The notes: generated by a model from the letters alone, not told the origin. A DNA stretch of 64,000 nt from Streptomyces fradiae ATCC 10745 = DSM 40063 (GCF_008704425.1 NZ_CP023696.1:6612501-6676500), one strand, 5' to 3'; shown: positions 24,972 to 34,033, counted from the stretch's first letter. Numbers and translations: made by a program.

Positions 24972-25126
24972 CGTACCCGAGGCAGGTCCCGGTGCCCTCG
25001 TGCCTGGCCGGCCCGGGCGGCGGTCCGGACGCGGCGGCCCGGTGACGGGCACGGCACGACGCGGAAGGCGCGGCGCGCGACGACGGCGCACGGGGACGAC
25101 CACCCGACGACAGCGAGAGAAGAAGG

Positions 25127-25169
25127 AAAGGCCCGGGGCCGCCTTGCGAAGAGGCGGCCCCGGGCCTTT
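25127..25169. terminator. bidirectional terminator
   Basis: A perfect 18-bp inverted repeat (arms 25127-25144 and 25152-25169, AAAGGCCCGGGGCCGCCT and complement) with a 7-nt loop. The terminal AAA/TTT gives a short U-run in both directions, between the SPW gene and the rppA operon end. Confidence 0.9.
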
Positions 25170-25237
25170 CGACGTACGTCCCGCGCCCCGCGGCGGTCGG
25201 TGCCGCTCTCAGCCGGCGCGGCGGCGGAGAAGGCGTG

Positions 25238-25789
25238 TCAGGGGCCGGGCGGCGGCGACGCGTCGTGCCGCATCGGCGTCAGCTGCTCGATGTCGTACCG
25301 GGCCCGCAGCGCGGCGATGGCCGCGTGGTCCGGCGGCCCGCCCCCGTCGAGGATCTCCAGCAGTTCCTCGAAGTAGCGCTCGTGGTCCGGCGGCGGCGAC
25401 GCCTGGAAGAACATCTTCGCGGGCTCCCCCGAGCGGTTCGCGAACGCGTGCGGACAGCCGGGCGGCACCACGATCACCGTGCCGGGCGTCGCCCGCACCG
25501 TGCGCCGCCCACTGCTCGACTCCCAGTTCCGCCAGTCGTCACGCGTCCGGACGCGCGGCTCGAAGGCCAGCACCTCCAGCTCGCCCTCCAGCAGGTAGAA
25601 CAGCTCCTCGCTGTGCGCGTGCACATGGGCGCCCACGTCGAAACCGGGCGGTACGACCACCTCGAAACTCGACGCGGCCCTCGCGTGCTCACCCGTGACC
25701 TTGAAGGTGACCTGATGGGCGGGGACGGCGAGGGTGCGGCCGTGCCCGGTCGGCACCAGCAGCCCGTCCGGCGTCGCGTGCGCGCTCAT
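25238..25789 (-). CDS. cupin quinone-forming monooxygenase (MomA-like), rppA operon
   Basis: 183-aa single cupin: motif 1 HVHAHSEELFYLLEGELEV with the metal-ligand His/Glu set and motif 2 PPGCPHAFANRSG. Cupins in this position of rppA operons include S. antibioticus MomA, which converts 1,3,6,8-tetrahydroxynaphthalene (THN) to the quinone flaviolin. That function is inferred from context and family. ATG at 25789 overlaps the P450 stop (ATGA), so it is translationally coupled. Confidence 0.85.
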   Translation of the reverse strand: MSAHATPDGLLVPTGHGRTLAVPAHQVTFKVTGEHARAASSFEVVVPPGFDVGAHVHAHSEELFYLLEGELEVLAFEPRVRTRDDWRNWESSSGRRTVRATPGTVIVVPPGCPHAFANRSGEPAKMFFQASPPPDHERYFEELLEILDGGGPPDHAAIAALRARYDIEQLTPMRHDASPPPGP

Positions 25790-27042
25790 CCCCAGGTCAC
25801 CGGCATCGACTCGGGGCCCCGGATCAGCGCGCCGCGCCGGAAGGGCACGTCCTCGGCCGGCATCGCGAGCCGCAGCCCGGGGAAGCGGTCCGCCATCGCG
25901 TCGACCAGCAGCTCCGACTCCAGCCGCGCCAGCATCGCGCCGACGCAGAAGTGCGGTCCGTGCCCGAACGCCACATGCGGGTTCGGCGCCCGCCCGAAGT
26001 CGATGCGCTCCGGGTCGGGGAACACGTCCGGGTCCCGGTTGGCGGCCAGGTACGACACGTACACCGCCTCACCGGCGCGGATGCGCGTCCCGGCGACCGT
26101 CACGTCCTCCAGCGCGATCCGCGAGAGCCCCACCGCGCTGCGGTGCGGGATGTACCGCAGCAGTTCCTCGATCGCCCGGGGCCGCCCGGCGGGGTCGGCG
26201 CGCAGCCGGTCCATCAGGTCCGGCCGGGTCAGCAGGATGAACAGCATGTTGCCGGTGTTGTTGGTGACGGCCTCGCCGCCGATCTGGATGAGCAGGGCGA
26301 GCCCCACCGACTCCGACTCGGTGATCTCACCGGCCGCCACGGCCGCCGACAGCAGCCCGATGACGTCCTCGCCGCCCGTGCCGCGCCGCCGCCGCATCGT
26401 CTCGGCGAAGTAGGCGCACATCTCCTCCTTGGCGCGCTGGCTGCGCTCCGCGCCCTGCGCCGACGACAGGATCAGGTTGGTCCACTCGTGCATGCGCGGC
26501 CGGTCCTGCGCCGGCACGCCCATCAGCTCGCACACGACGGCCAGCGGGAACGGCGCGAGCAGCCGCTGCGTGAAGTCGGCCGGCGGCCCGTCGCGCAGCA
26601 CGCCGTCGACGAGTTCGTCGAGCATCTCGCGGGCCCGGCCGCGCAGCCGCTCGACGCCGCGCGTGGTGAACGCGGGGGCCACCGAGCGGCGCAGCCTCGT
26701 GTGATCCGGCGGGTCCTCGAACCCGACCGCCCCGTCGACGGGGATGAAGTGCGGCGCCAGCCGGGTGACGTCGTTCTCCACGACCAGCTTCCGGCTGAAC
26801 CGGGGGTCGTTGGTCACGCTGCGCACGTCGTCGTACCGGGTCAGCAGCCAGGCCCAGCCCGACCCGTTCGGCAGCTTGATCCGGGTGACCGGACCCTCCT
26901 CCATCAGTCCGGCCAGCACCGGGTCGAAGTCGACGCCCGACAGGTCGAGCGCGGGCCACTCCCGCACGGGTGGCGGCGCGGCGCCCGCCGAGCCGGAACC
27001 CTCCCGCGCCGCCTCGGCGGTCGTCGTGGTCTCATCCAGCAC
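25786..27042 (-). CDS. cytochrome P450 (CYP158A-like), pigment polymerisation
   Basis: 418 aa. Haem loop FGHGPHFCVG with ligand Cys366, ExxR in EELLR (292), and an I-helix reading IGGEAV where the usual acid-Thr pair has Ala258 instead of Thr, as known in CYP158A2. The neighbourhood and this substitution point to the CYP158A group, which couples flaviolin units into bi- and triflaviolin-type pigments; the S. griseus counterpart makes a perylenequinone. GTG at 27042 lies inside the rppA 3' end (11-bp overlap) with GAGGAG upstream. Confidence 0.9.
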   Translation of the reverse strand: MLDETTTTAEAAREGSGSAGAAPPPVREWPALDLSGVDFDPVLAGLMEEGPVTRIKLPNGSGWAWLLTRYDDVRSVTNDPRFSRKLVVENDVTRLAPHFIPVDGAVGFEDPPDHTRLRRSVAPAFTTRGVERLRGRAREMLDELVDGVLRDGPPADFTQRLLAPFPLAVVCELMGVPAQDRPRMHEWTNLILSSAQGAERSQRAKEEMCAYFAETMRRRRGTGGEDVIGLLSAAVAAGEITESESVGLALLIQIGGEAVTNNTGNMLFILLTRPDLMDRLRADPAGRPRAIEELLRYIPHRSAVGLSRIALEDVTVAGTRIRAGEAVYVSYLAANRDPDVFPDPERIDFGRAPNPHVAFGHGPHFCVGAMLARLESELLVDAMADRFPGLRLAMPAEDVPFRRGALIRGPESMPVTWG

Positions 27043-28192
27043 GATCGGGCTCCTCGCTGTCCGTGTACGCGTCGATGAACGCCTTCGGCGTGATGGTCGT
27101 GGTCGCACCGCGCGTCGCGGCACGGGCGGCGGGGCGGGACGACTCCGAGGTCGTCCAGCGGCCCAGCGACATCTCCGCCGTGATGCCCGGCCCGAAGCCG
27201 GCGAGCAGGCCGCGCGCCGCGTCGGGCGTGCCGCCCTCGTCGAACAGCCGGCGCAGCGCGTCGAGCACGACGGCGCTGGCGATGTTCCCGTACTCGGTGA
27301 GCGTGGCCCGGCTGAAGCGGAACGCCTCCGGGGCCACCCCGAGGAACTTGCTGAGGTCGTCCAGGATGCGCGGACCGCCGGCGTGGATGATGTAGAAGTC
27401 CAGGTCGGAGGCGTCCCACCCGTGCTGCCCCGCCAGTTGCTGGAGCGCCGGGGCGAGCGGCTCCATCGTGCCGGGGACCCGCTTGTCCAGCTTGAAGTGG
27501 AATCCGGTCGCCCGGATGTCGTAGGCGATCCAGTCGACCGTCTCCGGCACCAGGTACGAGCCGTTGCGCTCCAGCGCGACGCCCGTGCCGCCCTTGCCGC
27601 GCATCACGGCCGCGGCGATCCCGTCGCCGAACAGGCCGTTCGACAGCAGGTTCCCGACGCCGAGGTCGGTCGGCTGGTAGCAGAGCGAGCAGAACTCGCA
27701 CGCCACGATCAGGGCGTTGGCGTCCGGGTAGGCGTTGCAGAAGTCGTGCGCCCGGTTGATGGCGGCACCGCCCGCCGCACAGCCCAGCTGGGCGATGGGC
27801 ACCTGGCGGGTGTCGCTGCGGAAGTCCATGGTGTTGATCAGCCACGCCGTGAGCGACGGCATCATGAAGCCCGTGCACGACACGTAGATGATCACGTCGA
27901 TGTCCGAGGCGCGCAGTTCCGCGTCCTCCAGTGCCCGCCGTATGACGGCGGGCACCCGCGCCTTCGCCTCCGCCTCGTACACGGCGTTGCGCTGCTCGAA
28001 ACCGGGGTGCCGCAGCGTCTCCTCGATGGGCCGCAGGATGTGCCGCTTGCGGACGCCGGTGTTCTCCATCAGACGCAGGGCCAGCGGGAGCTGCGGGTGG
28101 TCGGCGTGGATGGTGCGCGCCAGGTCGAGCGTCTCCTCCATGGTGATCACATGCTCGGGGACGGACACCGCGGGTCTGCACAACGTGGCCAT
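27032..28192 (-). CDS. rppA: 1,3,6,8-tetrahydroxynaphthalene synthase (type III PKS)
   Basis: 386 aa. Condenses five malonyl-CoA to THN in the cytoplasm. The catalytic triad falls at the numbers known for RppA: Cys138 (AQLGCAAGG), His270 (YIIHAGG) and Asn303 (YGNIASA); Cys106 (VSCTGF), the second cysteine characteristic of THN synthases, is also present. ATG at 28192 has AAAGGG about 9 nt upstream. First gene of the rppA-P450-cupin operon, with overlaps at each junction. Very high confidence. Confidence 0.96.
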   Translation of the reverse strand: MATLCRPAVSVPEHVITMEETLDLARTIHADHPQLPLALRLMENTGVRKRHILRPIEETLRHPGFEQRNAVYEAEAKARVPAVIRRALEDAELRASDIDVIIYVSCTGFMMPSLTAWLINTMDFRSDTRQVPIAQLGCAAGGAAINRAHDFCNAYPDANALIVACEFCSLCYQPTDLGVGNLLSNGLFGDGIAAAVMRGKGGTGVALERNGSYLVPETVDWIAYDIRATGFHFKLDKRVPGTMEPLAPALQQLAGQHGWDASDLDFYIIHAGGPRILDDLSKFLGVAPEAFRFSRATLTEYGNIASAVVLDALRRLFDEGGTPDAARGLLAGFGPGITAEMSLGRWTTSESSRPAARAATRGATTTITPKAFIDAYTDSEEPDRAG

Positions 28193-28468
28193 GATGTCGA
28201 GCCCTTTCGTCGCGTGTTGCTCACGTTCACTCAAAGAATGTGCGAGCACCGGCCACCGCGCGCGGCGAGGCGACCGCACGGGGTGACCGCGCCCCGGCTC
28301 CGCGCCCCCCGCACCGGGCGCGGGCAGGGCGGAAGCCCCCGGAGCGGTGCCGGCCGCTCACCCGTCCGGTCGGCACTCCGACGCACGAACGCCGGTCCCG
28401 GCGCGAGGTCCGGCCCGGCGAACGGGGCAGCGGATGCGCGACGGCCGCCGCCGTCGCACGATGGACCA

Positions 28469-28693
28469 ATGCGCCATCACCTGCGGATAGTTCACGGTTC
28501 ACCGACGAGCGTGGAGCTCGCCGCCGTCACCGCCGTCCTGAGCGCCCTCGCGCTGGGCGGCCATGCTCCGGGCCACTCCCACCGCCGCGACCACCGCCCG
28601 CGCCGCGCCTACTGGGATCTGCACTGGAACCCGCACCCGGTTCCGCACTCCTGGTGCGCCCGCGGGGCCCGTGCCCCGTTCCCCGGCCGGTAG
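28469..28693 (+). CDS. acyl-CoA carboxylase epsilon subunit-like small protein
   Basis: 74 aa. The N-terminal HLRIVHGSPTSVELAAVTAVLSAL matches the pattern of actinobacterial AccE/PccE epsilon domains (xxVxxGxPxxEELAAxxAVL). The His/Pro/Arg-rich middle and C-terminal W..RG...PFPG fit the family's loose SxW...PGAWRASG ending only approximately. ATG at 28469 has no strong ribosome-binding site but a CACGAT element 7 nt upstream, suggesting a leaderless transcript. Divergent from rppA, which consumes malonyl-CoA, the product of such carboxylases. No catalytic subunits are nearby. Confidence 0.6.
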   Translation: MRHHLRIVHGSPTSVELAAVTAVLSALALGGHAPGHSHRRDHRPRRAYWDLHWNPHPVPHSWCARGARAPFPGR

Positions 28694-28984
28694 GTGAGGC
28701 GGTCGGGCCGCTCTCGTGCCCGGCCCGGCCGACGGGCCGCGTCGCGTACGGCGCGCGCGGCGCGTGCCGGCCGGCGGCCACGCCCGCGGCGGTACGAGAG
28801 CACGGCCCCCGCCGGGTGCGCCCCGACCGGGCGCGCTGCCCGCCCCGGCGGCGCACGGCGGTGCACGGCGGCGCAGGCAGGGCAGCCCGCAGGCCGGGTG
28901 GCCGGGTCGGCCCCGGCAGCCCGGGCCCGGCCACCGCCGCCGCACGCCCCACCCCGCGCCGCCGGGCCGCACGGCCGTCGGGCG

Positions 28985-29923
28985 CTACTCCGACCGGCCC
29001 ACCCCGTGGTCGGCCAGACGGCCCACCGCCAGCCCCCGCGCCCGGCACTCGGCGACGAGGCCCGGCAGCGCGCCCAGCGCCGCCCGCCAGGAGCCGGGCG
29101 CGCACATCGCGTCGGAGTCGTGCAGCAGCACCGTCGCTCCGCCGCACAGGCCGCGCGCCACCTCGGCCCGCACGCTCAGCGGGGACGCGTCCGCCGTCCA
29201 GTCGCGCCCCCACGCCGACCACAGCACGGGCCGCAGCCCCGCCGCCCGCGCCGCCGCCCAGCGGCCGCCGGTCAGCACACCGTACGGCGGGCGGTACCAG
29301 AGCGGCCGGCGCCCCGCCACGGCCTCCACCAGCGCCGCCGCCCGCGCCACCTCGCGGACGTCCCGGACCGGCCGCGGCAGCCACGGCGGGTCGTGCCGCC
29401 AGCCGTGCACGGCCAGTTCGTGGCCCTCCGCCGCGATGCGCCGCCCCAGTCCCGGCGCCCGCTCCAGCCGCTCGCCGAGCACGAAGAAGGTCGCGCGCAC
29501 CGACAGCCGGTCCAGGGCGCGCAGGAACAGCGGGGTCGTGTCCGGATCGGGTCCGTCGTCGAAGGTCAGCGCCACCCGCCCCGGATCGCCCCGGCCGTCG
29601 AGCGCGGGCCACAGCGCCGCACGCACGCCCGGCAGCCACAACCCGGCGGGGACGACGTGCCACCCCACCACCCCCGCCGCCGCGGCCACGCCCGCGACCC
29701 GCCCCGCCCGCCCCGCGCCCCGTGCGCCCCGTCCCGCCGCCCGCGAAGCCCCCGCCCGGGCTTCCGCCGGTCTTCCCCCGGCCCCCGCGCCCGAGGCCCG
29801 CCGCCCCGCCCCCGCGAGCCCCGCCTCCGCGAGCCCCGCCACCGCGGCCCGTGCACCCCGTGCACCCCGGGCACCCCGCGCACCCCGTGCGCCCCGCCCC
29901 GCGCTCCCGCCCCCCGCGCTCAC
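28985..29923 (-). CDS. membrane-anchored polysaccharide deacetylase (NodB domain)
   Basis: 312 aa. A low-complexity N-terminal stretch of about 75 residues begins with (GAR)n repeats. A hydrophobic anchor (VAGVAAAAGVVGWHVVPAGL) and a NodB domain with TFDDGPDP, HGWRHDP metal His pair, RPPYG and LLHDSD follow. Carbohydrate esterase family 4; substrate unknown (cell-wall glycan or polysaccharide). GTG at 29923 overlaps the DMT stop. The GC-rich GAR repeats may expand or shrink. Confidence 0.87.
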   Translation of the reverse strand: MSAGGGSAGRGARGARGARGARGARAAVAGLAEAGLAGAGRRASGAGAGGRPAEARAGASRAAGRGARGAGRAGRVAGVAAAAGVVGWHVVPAGLWLPGVRAALWPALDGRGDPGRVALTFDDGPDPDTTPLFLRALDRLSVRATFFVLGERLERAPGLGRRIAAEGHELAVHGWRHDPPWLPRPVRDVREVARAAALVEAVAGRRPLWYRPPYGVLTGGRWAAARAAGLRPVLWSAWGRDWTADASPLSVRAEVARGLCGGATVLLHDSDAMCAPGSWRAALGALPGLVAECRARGLAVGRLADHGVGRSE

Positions 29924-30789
29924 CACGTGCCCTCCCCCTCCTCGCCCCCCGTGACCAGGGGCGACCGCGCCAGCCGCACGCAGGCCACCACCAAGACCGC
30001 CAGGGCCACCGCCTCGAAGACGCCCCGCACGCCCACCACCACCCGCTCGTCGAACAGCGTCACCCCCAGCACCACGCTCAGCAGCGCGTCCCCCAGCGTC
30101 AGCGCCGGCTGCGACGCGGCCAGCGTCCCCGCCCGGAACGTCACCTGGAGCAGCAGGAAACTCGTCAGCCCCACCGCCACCGCCGCGTAGAGCTGCCACG
30201 TCCCGAACACCGCCCCCAGCCCGTCCGGCAGCCTGCCCAGCGCGTCCTTCAGCAGCGCCGCCGTGGCGGAGAAGCCCATCGCCGTCGCCGTCCCGAGCAC
30301 CGCGGCGCGCGGCGCCGACGGGAGCCGCGACGCCACCACCACGAGCACCGCCGCGACCATCCCGATCGCCAGTCCCGCCCACAGCCAGTCCGCCGCCGGC
30401 ACCGTCGCCCGCCCGCCCGACGGCTCGGCCAGCGCCAGGAACGCGGCCAGGCCCGCCGCCATCGCCCCGAACGCCCACCAGGTGCGCCGGTCCGGGCTCC
30501 GCCGGAACACCACCCCGCCCAGCACCAGCGTGAACAGCAGCTCCGTGCTCATCACCGGCTGCACCACCGCAAGCGGCCCCGTCGCCAGGGCGAGCGCCTG
30601 GAACACCCCCGACAAGCCGAGCATCACCGCGCCCCACACCCACACCCGCCGTCGCACGAGCCCCGGCCACCACCCGCGCACCGCCGTACCGGCGGGTCCC
30701 GCGTCGGCGGCGGCCCGCCGCTGGAGCACCGAGGCAGCGGCGTTGCCCACCGCCGCCAGCAGGGCGAGGCAGATCGAGAGAGCGAGCAT
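29920..30789 (-). CDS. DMT/EamA-family membrane transporter
   Basis: 289 aa with about nine or ten hydrophobic helices. The first half contains GNAAASVLQRRAA and the LAVVQPVMSTELLFTLVLGG EamA-like hairpin; the second half repeats the pattern (ALTLGDALLSVVLGVTLFDERV). Predicted to export small molecules; substrate unknown. Coupled to the deacetylase downstream and 15 bp after the SDR gene, so the three form an operon. Confidence 0.85.
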   Translation of the reverse strand: MLALSICLALLAAVGNAAASVLQRRAAADAGPAGTAVRGWWPGLVRRRVWVWGAVMLGLSGVFQALALATGPLAVVQPVMSTELLFTLVLGGVVFRRSPDRRTWWAFGAMAAGLAAFLALAEPSGGRATVPAADWLWAGLAIGMVAAVLVVVASRLPSAPRAAVLGTATAMGFSATAALLKDALGRLPDGLGAVFGTWQLYAAVAVGLTSFLLLQVTFRAGTLAASQPALTLGDALLSVVLGVTLFDERVVVGVRGVFEAVALAVLVVACVRLARSPLVTGGEEGEGTW

Positions 30790-30804
30790 CGTGCCGTGCC
30801 GCGC

Positions 30805-31569
30805 TCAGCCGAACCGCTTGGCCATCGCGCGAAAGGGCCCCGGCGCCCCGCCCCGCAGCCGCGCCGGCCACGCCAGCCACGCCGGCGCGAACACCTCGTC
30901 CCGCCGGTACACCACCGACCGCCACACGAGGTCCGCCAGCCGCCCCGCGGGGACCGGCTTCGGCCGGGCACGGTGGTACGGGACGCCCCGGCGGGCGAAG
31001 AACGGCGTGTCCACCGCGCCCGGCAGGACCGCCGTCACCCCGACCCGCGTGCCGGCCAGTTCGTACCGCAGGCTCTCCGCGAAGGCCAGCAGCCCGCCCT
31101 TCGTCGCCGCGTACGCGGCCTCGTTCGCCACCCCCGCCCAGCCCGCCATCGAACTGACCAGGACCACCCGCCCCACCCCCCGCTCCACCATCCCCGGCAG
31201 CACCGCCCGCACCAGGTGCATCACACCGGTCAGATTGACCGCCACCATGCGCTCCACGACCTCGGGCGGCGTCCCGGTGAACGGCCCCGCCCAGCCGATC
31301 CCGGCCGCGGCCACCAGCACGTCGACCCGCCCCTCGGCCTCCAGCGCCCGCGCGGCGAGCCGTTCCACGCCCGCCCGGTCGGCGAGGTCGCCCCGCAGCC
31401 CCCGCCCGCCCGTGCGCCGTGCCACCTCGCCGAGCCGGACCTCGTCCCGCCCGGCCAGCAGGAGCCGCCACCGGCGCTCCGCGTCCCCGGAGAACCGTTC
31501 GGCCACGGCCTCCCCGATCCCCGAGGACGCACCCGTGATGAGCACGACCGGCCGTGCCGTCCCCGCCAT
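30805..31569 (-). CDS. short-chain dehydrogenase/reductase
   Basis: 254 aa classical SDR. Cofactor motif TGASSGIG (residues 12-19), AAAGIG in place of NNAG, and catalytic Ser-Tyr-Lys in SSMAG...YAATK. The C-terminal PGAVDTPFF helix motif and extension AMAKRFG are typical of class-I SDRs annotated as general oxidoreductases. NADP(H) preference likely. ATG at 31569 starts the SDR-DMT-deacetylase operon. Substrate unknown. Confidence 0.9.
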   Translation of the reverse strand: MAGTARPVVLITGASSGIGEAVAERFSGDAERRWRLLLAGRDEVRLGEVARRTGGRGLRGDLADRAGVERLAARALEAEGRVDVLVAAAGIGWAGPFTGTPPEVVERMVAVNLTGVMHLVRAVLPGMVERGVGRVVLVSSMAGWAGVANEAAYAATKGGLLAFAESLRYELAGTRVGVTAVLPGAVDTPFFARRGVPYHRARPKPVPAGRLADLVWRSVVYRRDEVFAPAWLAWPARLRGGAPGPFRAMAKRFG

Positions 31570-31718
31570 GCCAGACCTCCGGATCCGCGCGCCTCGATCC
31601 CTCCAGACTCCCGGCTCCTCCCCGGCGCGGCCCACCACGGCCCTGCGCCGGGCCCGCGAACCACCCGAACAGGCCCGCCCGGACCGCCCCGCGCGCCCGC
31701 CGCCCCCACGATGGGCAC

Positions 31719-32993
31719 ATGACGCGGCGCTGCCTGGTCCTCAGCGCGAGCATGGGCGCCGGCCACGACGCCGTGGCCGGCGAACTCGCCCGCAGGCTCC
31801 GCGCGCACGGCCACGAGGCGCACGTCCACGACGTGCTGACGCTGCTGCCGGCCGGCACCGGACCGGCCCTGCGCGTCTTCTACCGCACGGCCGTACGCCG
31901 CCTCCCCGCGCTCTACACGGCGATCTACCGCGTCTTCCTCGCCTCGCCCCCACACGGCGCCCAGGCACTCGGCCCGCAAGCACACGGCCCCCAGGCACTC
32001 GGCCCGCAAGCACACGGCCCCCAGGCACACGGCCCGCAGGCACGCGACGCCCAGGCACTCGGCCCGCAGGAACCGCGCTCCGAAGCACTCGATCCGGAAG
32101 CGCCGCCCCACCCCGACGCGCTCCGTTCCGGAGCCCAGGCCGGGCCCGGTCGCGCGGCGGCCGCGCGCGCGGACACCTCGCCGCTCGCCGCGCTGGCCGA
32201 GGGCCCGCTGCGGGCCCTGGCGGCCCGCTATCGCCCCGACGTCGTCGTCTCCACCTTCCACCTGGCCGCGCAGATCACCGGGCGCATGCGCGAGCGCGGC
32301 ACCCTGGGCGTGCCCAGCGCCGTGTACGTCACCGACTTCGCCGTCCACCGGGGCTGGCTCCATCCGGGCAACGACCTGTACCTGTGCGTCAGCCCCGGCG
32401 CGGCCGCGGCGGCCCGCGCGGGCACCGGCCGCCGTACCGCCGCACCCGGCCCCGTCGTGCCCCCCGCCTTCCACGCCGTGGCCGACGCGCCGCCCGCCGA
32501 GCCGCCGGACCCGCGCCGGCCCACCGTGCTGCTGTCGGCGGGCGCCTGGGGCGTCGGCTCCGACCTGCCGCGCACGGCCCGCGCCCTGGTACGGCACGGG
32601 ATGCGCCCCGTCGTGCTGTGCGGGCGCGACGAGGGGCTGCGCCGCCGCACCGCCCGGGTGCCCGGCGCCGTCGCCCTCGGCTGGACCCACGACCTGCCCG
32701 CGCTGATGGCCTCCGCCCGGCTCCTGGTCGACAACGCGGCGGGGCAGACCGCCGTCCAGGCCCTGGCGGCCGGCCTCCCCGTCGTCGCCTACCGGCCCAT
32801 TCCCGGCCACGGCGCGGACGGCGTCCGCCACATGGCGGCGGAGGGCCTGTCGACGACCGCGGCGGACCTGCCGTCCCTGCTGGCGGCCGTCTCCCGCCTC
32901 GTGCCCGACGGCCCGGCGCGCGGCGCGGCCGCCGCCCGCGGCCGCGCCCTCTTCCGGGACGACGCCTCGGTCCTCCTCGCCGCCCTGGCCTGA
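31719..32993 (+). CDS. MGDG synthase-like glycosyltransferase with internal pentapeptide repeats
   Basis: 424 aa. N-terminal MGDG_synth-type domain (VLSASMGAGHDAVAGELARR), an insert at residues about 79-118 of eight pentapeptides [LH]GPQA, a helical linker, then a GT28-type C-domain (VYVTDFAVHRGW, ARLLVDNAAGQTAVQAL, GLPVVAYRPIPGHG). Likely transfers a sugar to diacylglycerol or another lipid at the membrane face. No clear ribosome-binding site; CACGAT 5 nt before ATG 31719 suggests a leaderless transcript. Divergent from the SDR operon. Confidence 0.85.
   Translation: MTRRCLVLSASMGAGHDAVAGELARRLRAHGHEAHVHDVLTLLPAGTGPALRVFYRTAVRRLPALYTAIYRVFLASPPHGAQALGPQAHGPQALGPQAHGPQAHGPQARDAQALGPQEPRSEALDPEAPPHPDALRSGAQAGPGRAAAARADTSPLAALAEGPLRALAARYRPDVVVSTFHLAAQITGRMRERGTLGVPSAVYVTDFAVHRGWLHPGNDLYLCVSPGAAAAARAGTGRRTAAPGPVVPPAFHAVADAPPAEPPDPRRPTVLLSAGAWGVGSDLPRTARALVRHGMRPVVLCGRDEGLRRRTARVPGAVALGWTHDLPALMASARLLVDNAAGQTAVQALAAGLPVVAYRPIPGHGADGVRHMAAEGLSTTAADLPSLLAAVSRLVPDGPARGAAAARGRALFRDDASVLLAALA
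31953..32072 (+). repeat. 15-bp coding minisatellite, eight units
   Basis: Eight in-frame 15-bp units encode HGAQA, LGPQA, HGPQA, LGPQA, HGPQA, HGPQA, RDAQA and LGPQE. Several units are nearly identical in DNA, indicating recent expansion. Multiples of 15 bp keep the glycosyltransferase in frame, so length polymorphism between strains is expected. Confidence 0.93.
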
Positions 32994-33165
32994 GGCCCGG
33001 CGCCGGACCGGTGCGCGCGGCGCGCCGTACGCCCGCCGCCGAACGCCGCCGTCGCGCCGTACGCACCCGCCCCCGCCGCCACCCCACGCGGCGGCGGCGT
33101 CCATCATTCGTCCAAGCCGCGGCCAACGGATGGCCAAGAGGCGAGGTCCGGCGGGGGCGCGGTCC

Positions 33166-33171
33166 TAGCCT
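33166..33171 (+). promoter_or_regulatory. candidate -10 box, leaderless carbonic anhydrase transcript
   Basis: TAGCCT ends 7 nt before the GTG start, and no ribosome-binding site is present. This is the layout of a leaderless actinobacterial promoter. Confidence 0.45.
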
Positions 33172-33178
33172 GCCGGAC

Positions 33179-33970
33179 GTGACCTCCACACCCGACTCCA
33201 CGGCGCCCGCCCGCGAGCGCCGCCCCCAGCGCCGGGCACTGCTGCGCGCCGCGCTCGCGGGCGGGGCCGTACTCGGCGCGGGAGCCGCCGTACCGGCTTC
33301 CGCCCCGGCCGCCCCGCTTCCCGTCCCGCTCCTCCGCCCGGACGCCCCAGGTCCCCTCCACGCCCCGCCCGCCGTGCCCGGGCGCCCCGGTACACCGGGG
33401 GCGGCGCTGCGGGCCCTGCGGCACGGCAACCGGCGCTGGGCCACCCGCCACCAGACGCATCCGCACGAGGCGGCGGGCGACCGGCTCCTCGCCGTCTCGG
33501 AGCAGCACCCCTTCGCCCTCGTCCTCGGCTGCGTCGACTCGCGCGTCCCGCCCGAGCTCGTCTTCGACCAGGGCCTCGGCGACCTGATGACCGTCCGCTC
33601 GGCGGGCTGCGTCCTCGACGAGGCGGTCCTCGGCAGCGTCGCGTACGGCGTGCTGGAACTCGGCATCCCGCTCGTGATGGTGCTGGGCCACCAGTCGTGC
33701 GGCGCGGTCACGGCGGCCGTCCGCGCCGACGGGACCGGAGAGGCCCAGCCCGCCCACATCGCCTACGTCACGGAGCAGATCCGCCCCGCCATCGACCGCA
33801 CCCGGACGGGGCCGGCCCGTGTCGACGCGACGATCACGGCCCAGACCCGGCTGGTCACCGGCCGTCTCGCCGCGGAACCGGATCTGGCGGCCCGCGTCGG
33901 CACGGGACGGCTGGCCGTCGTCGGTGCCCGCTACGAGCTGTCCAGCCAGCGCGTCCGCACCGTCGCCTGA
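33179..33970 (+). CDS. exported beta-class carbonic anhydrase
   Basis: 263 aa. N-terminal Tat-like signal (RRALLRAALAGGAVLGAGA) with a twin arginine, then the beta-CA domain with zinc ligands in CVDSR and GHQSCG (Cys-Asp-Ser-Arg and His-x2-Cys), plus PPELVFDQGLGDL and VRSAG. It interconverts CO2 and bicarbonate outside the membrane. GTG at 33179 has no ribosome-binding site but the TAGCCT box 7 nt before it. Downstream is a 7-bp repeat array. Confidence 0.9.
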   Translation: MTSTPDSTAPARERRPQRRALLRAALAGGAVLGAGAAVPASAPAAPLPVPLLRPDAPGPLHAPPAVPGRPGTPGAALRALRHGNRRWATRHQTHPHEAAGDRLLAVSEQHPFALVLGCVDSRVPPELVFDQGLGDLMTVRSAGCVLDEAVLGSVAYGVLELGIPLVMVLGHQSCGAVTAAVRADGTGEAQPAHIAYVTEQIRPAIDRTRTGPARVDATITAQTRLVTGRLAAEPDLAARVGTGRLAVVGARYELSSQRVRTVA

Positions 33971-33998
33971 CACGGCCCCGCCCCGCCGCGACCGTCCC

Positions 33999-34033
33999 GC
34001 CGACCGCCGACCGCCGACCGCCGACCGCCGACC
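33999..34033. repeat. 7-bp tandem repeat GCCGACC, five copies
   Basis: Five exact tandem copies between the convergent carbonic anhydrase and globin-reductase genes. A GC hairpin follows immediately to 34060. Confidence 0.9.

Noticed and set aside
28985..32993. Deacetylase, transporter, SDR and glycosyltransferase as one glycan gene cluster
   Set aside because: The glycosyltransferase is divergent and no sugar-nucleotide or polymerase genes accompany them; only the SDR-DMT-deacetylase operon is supported.
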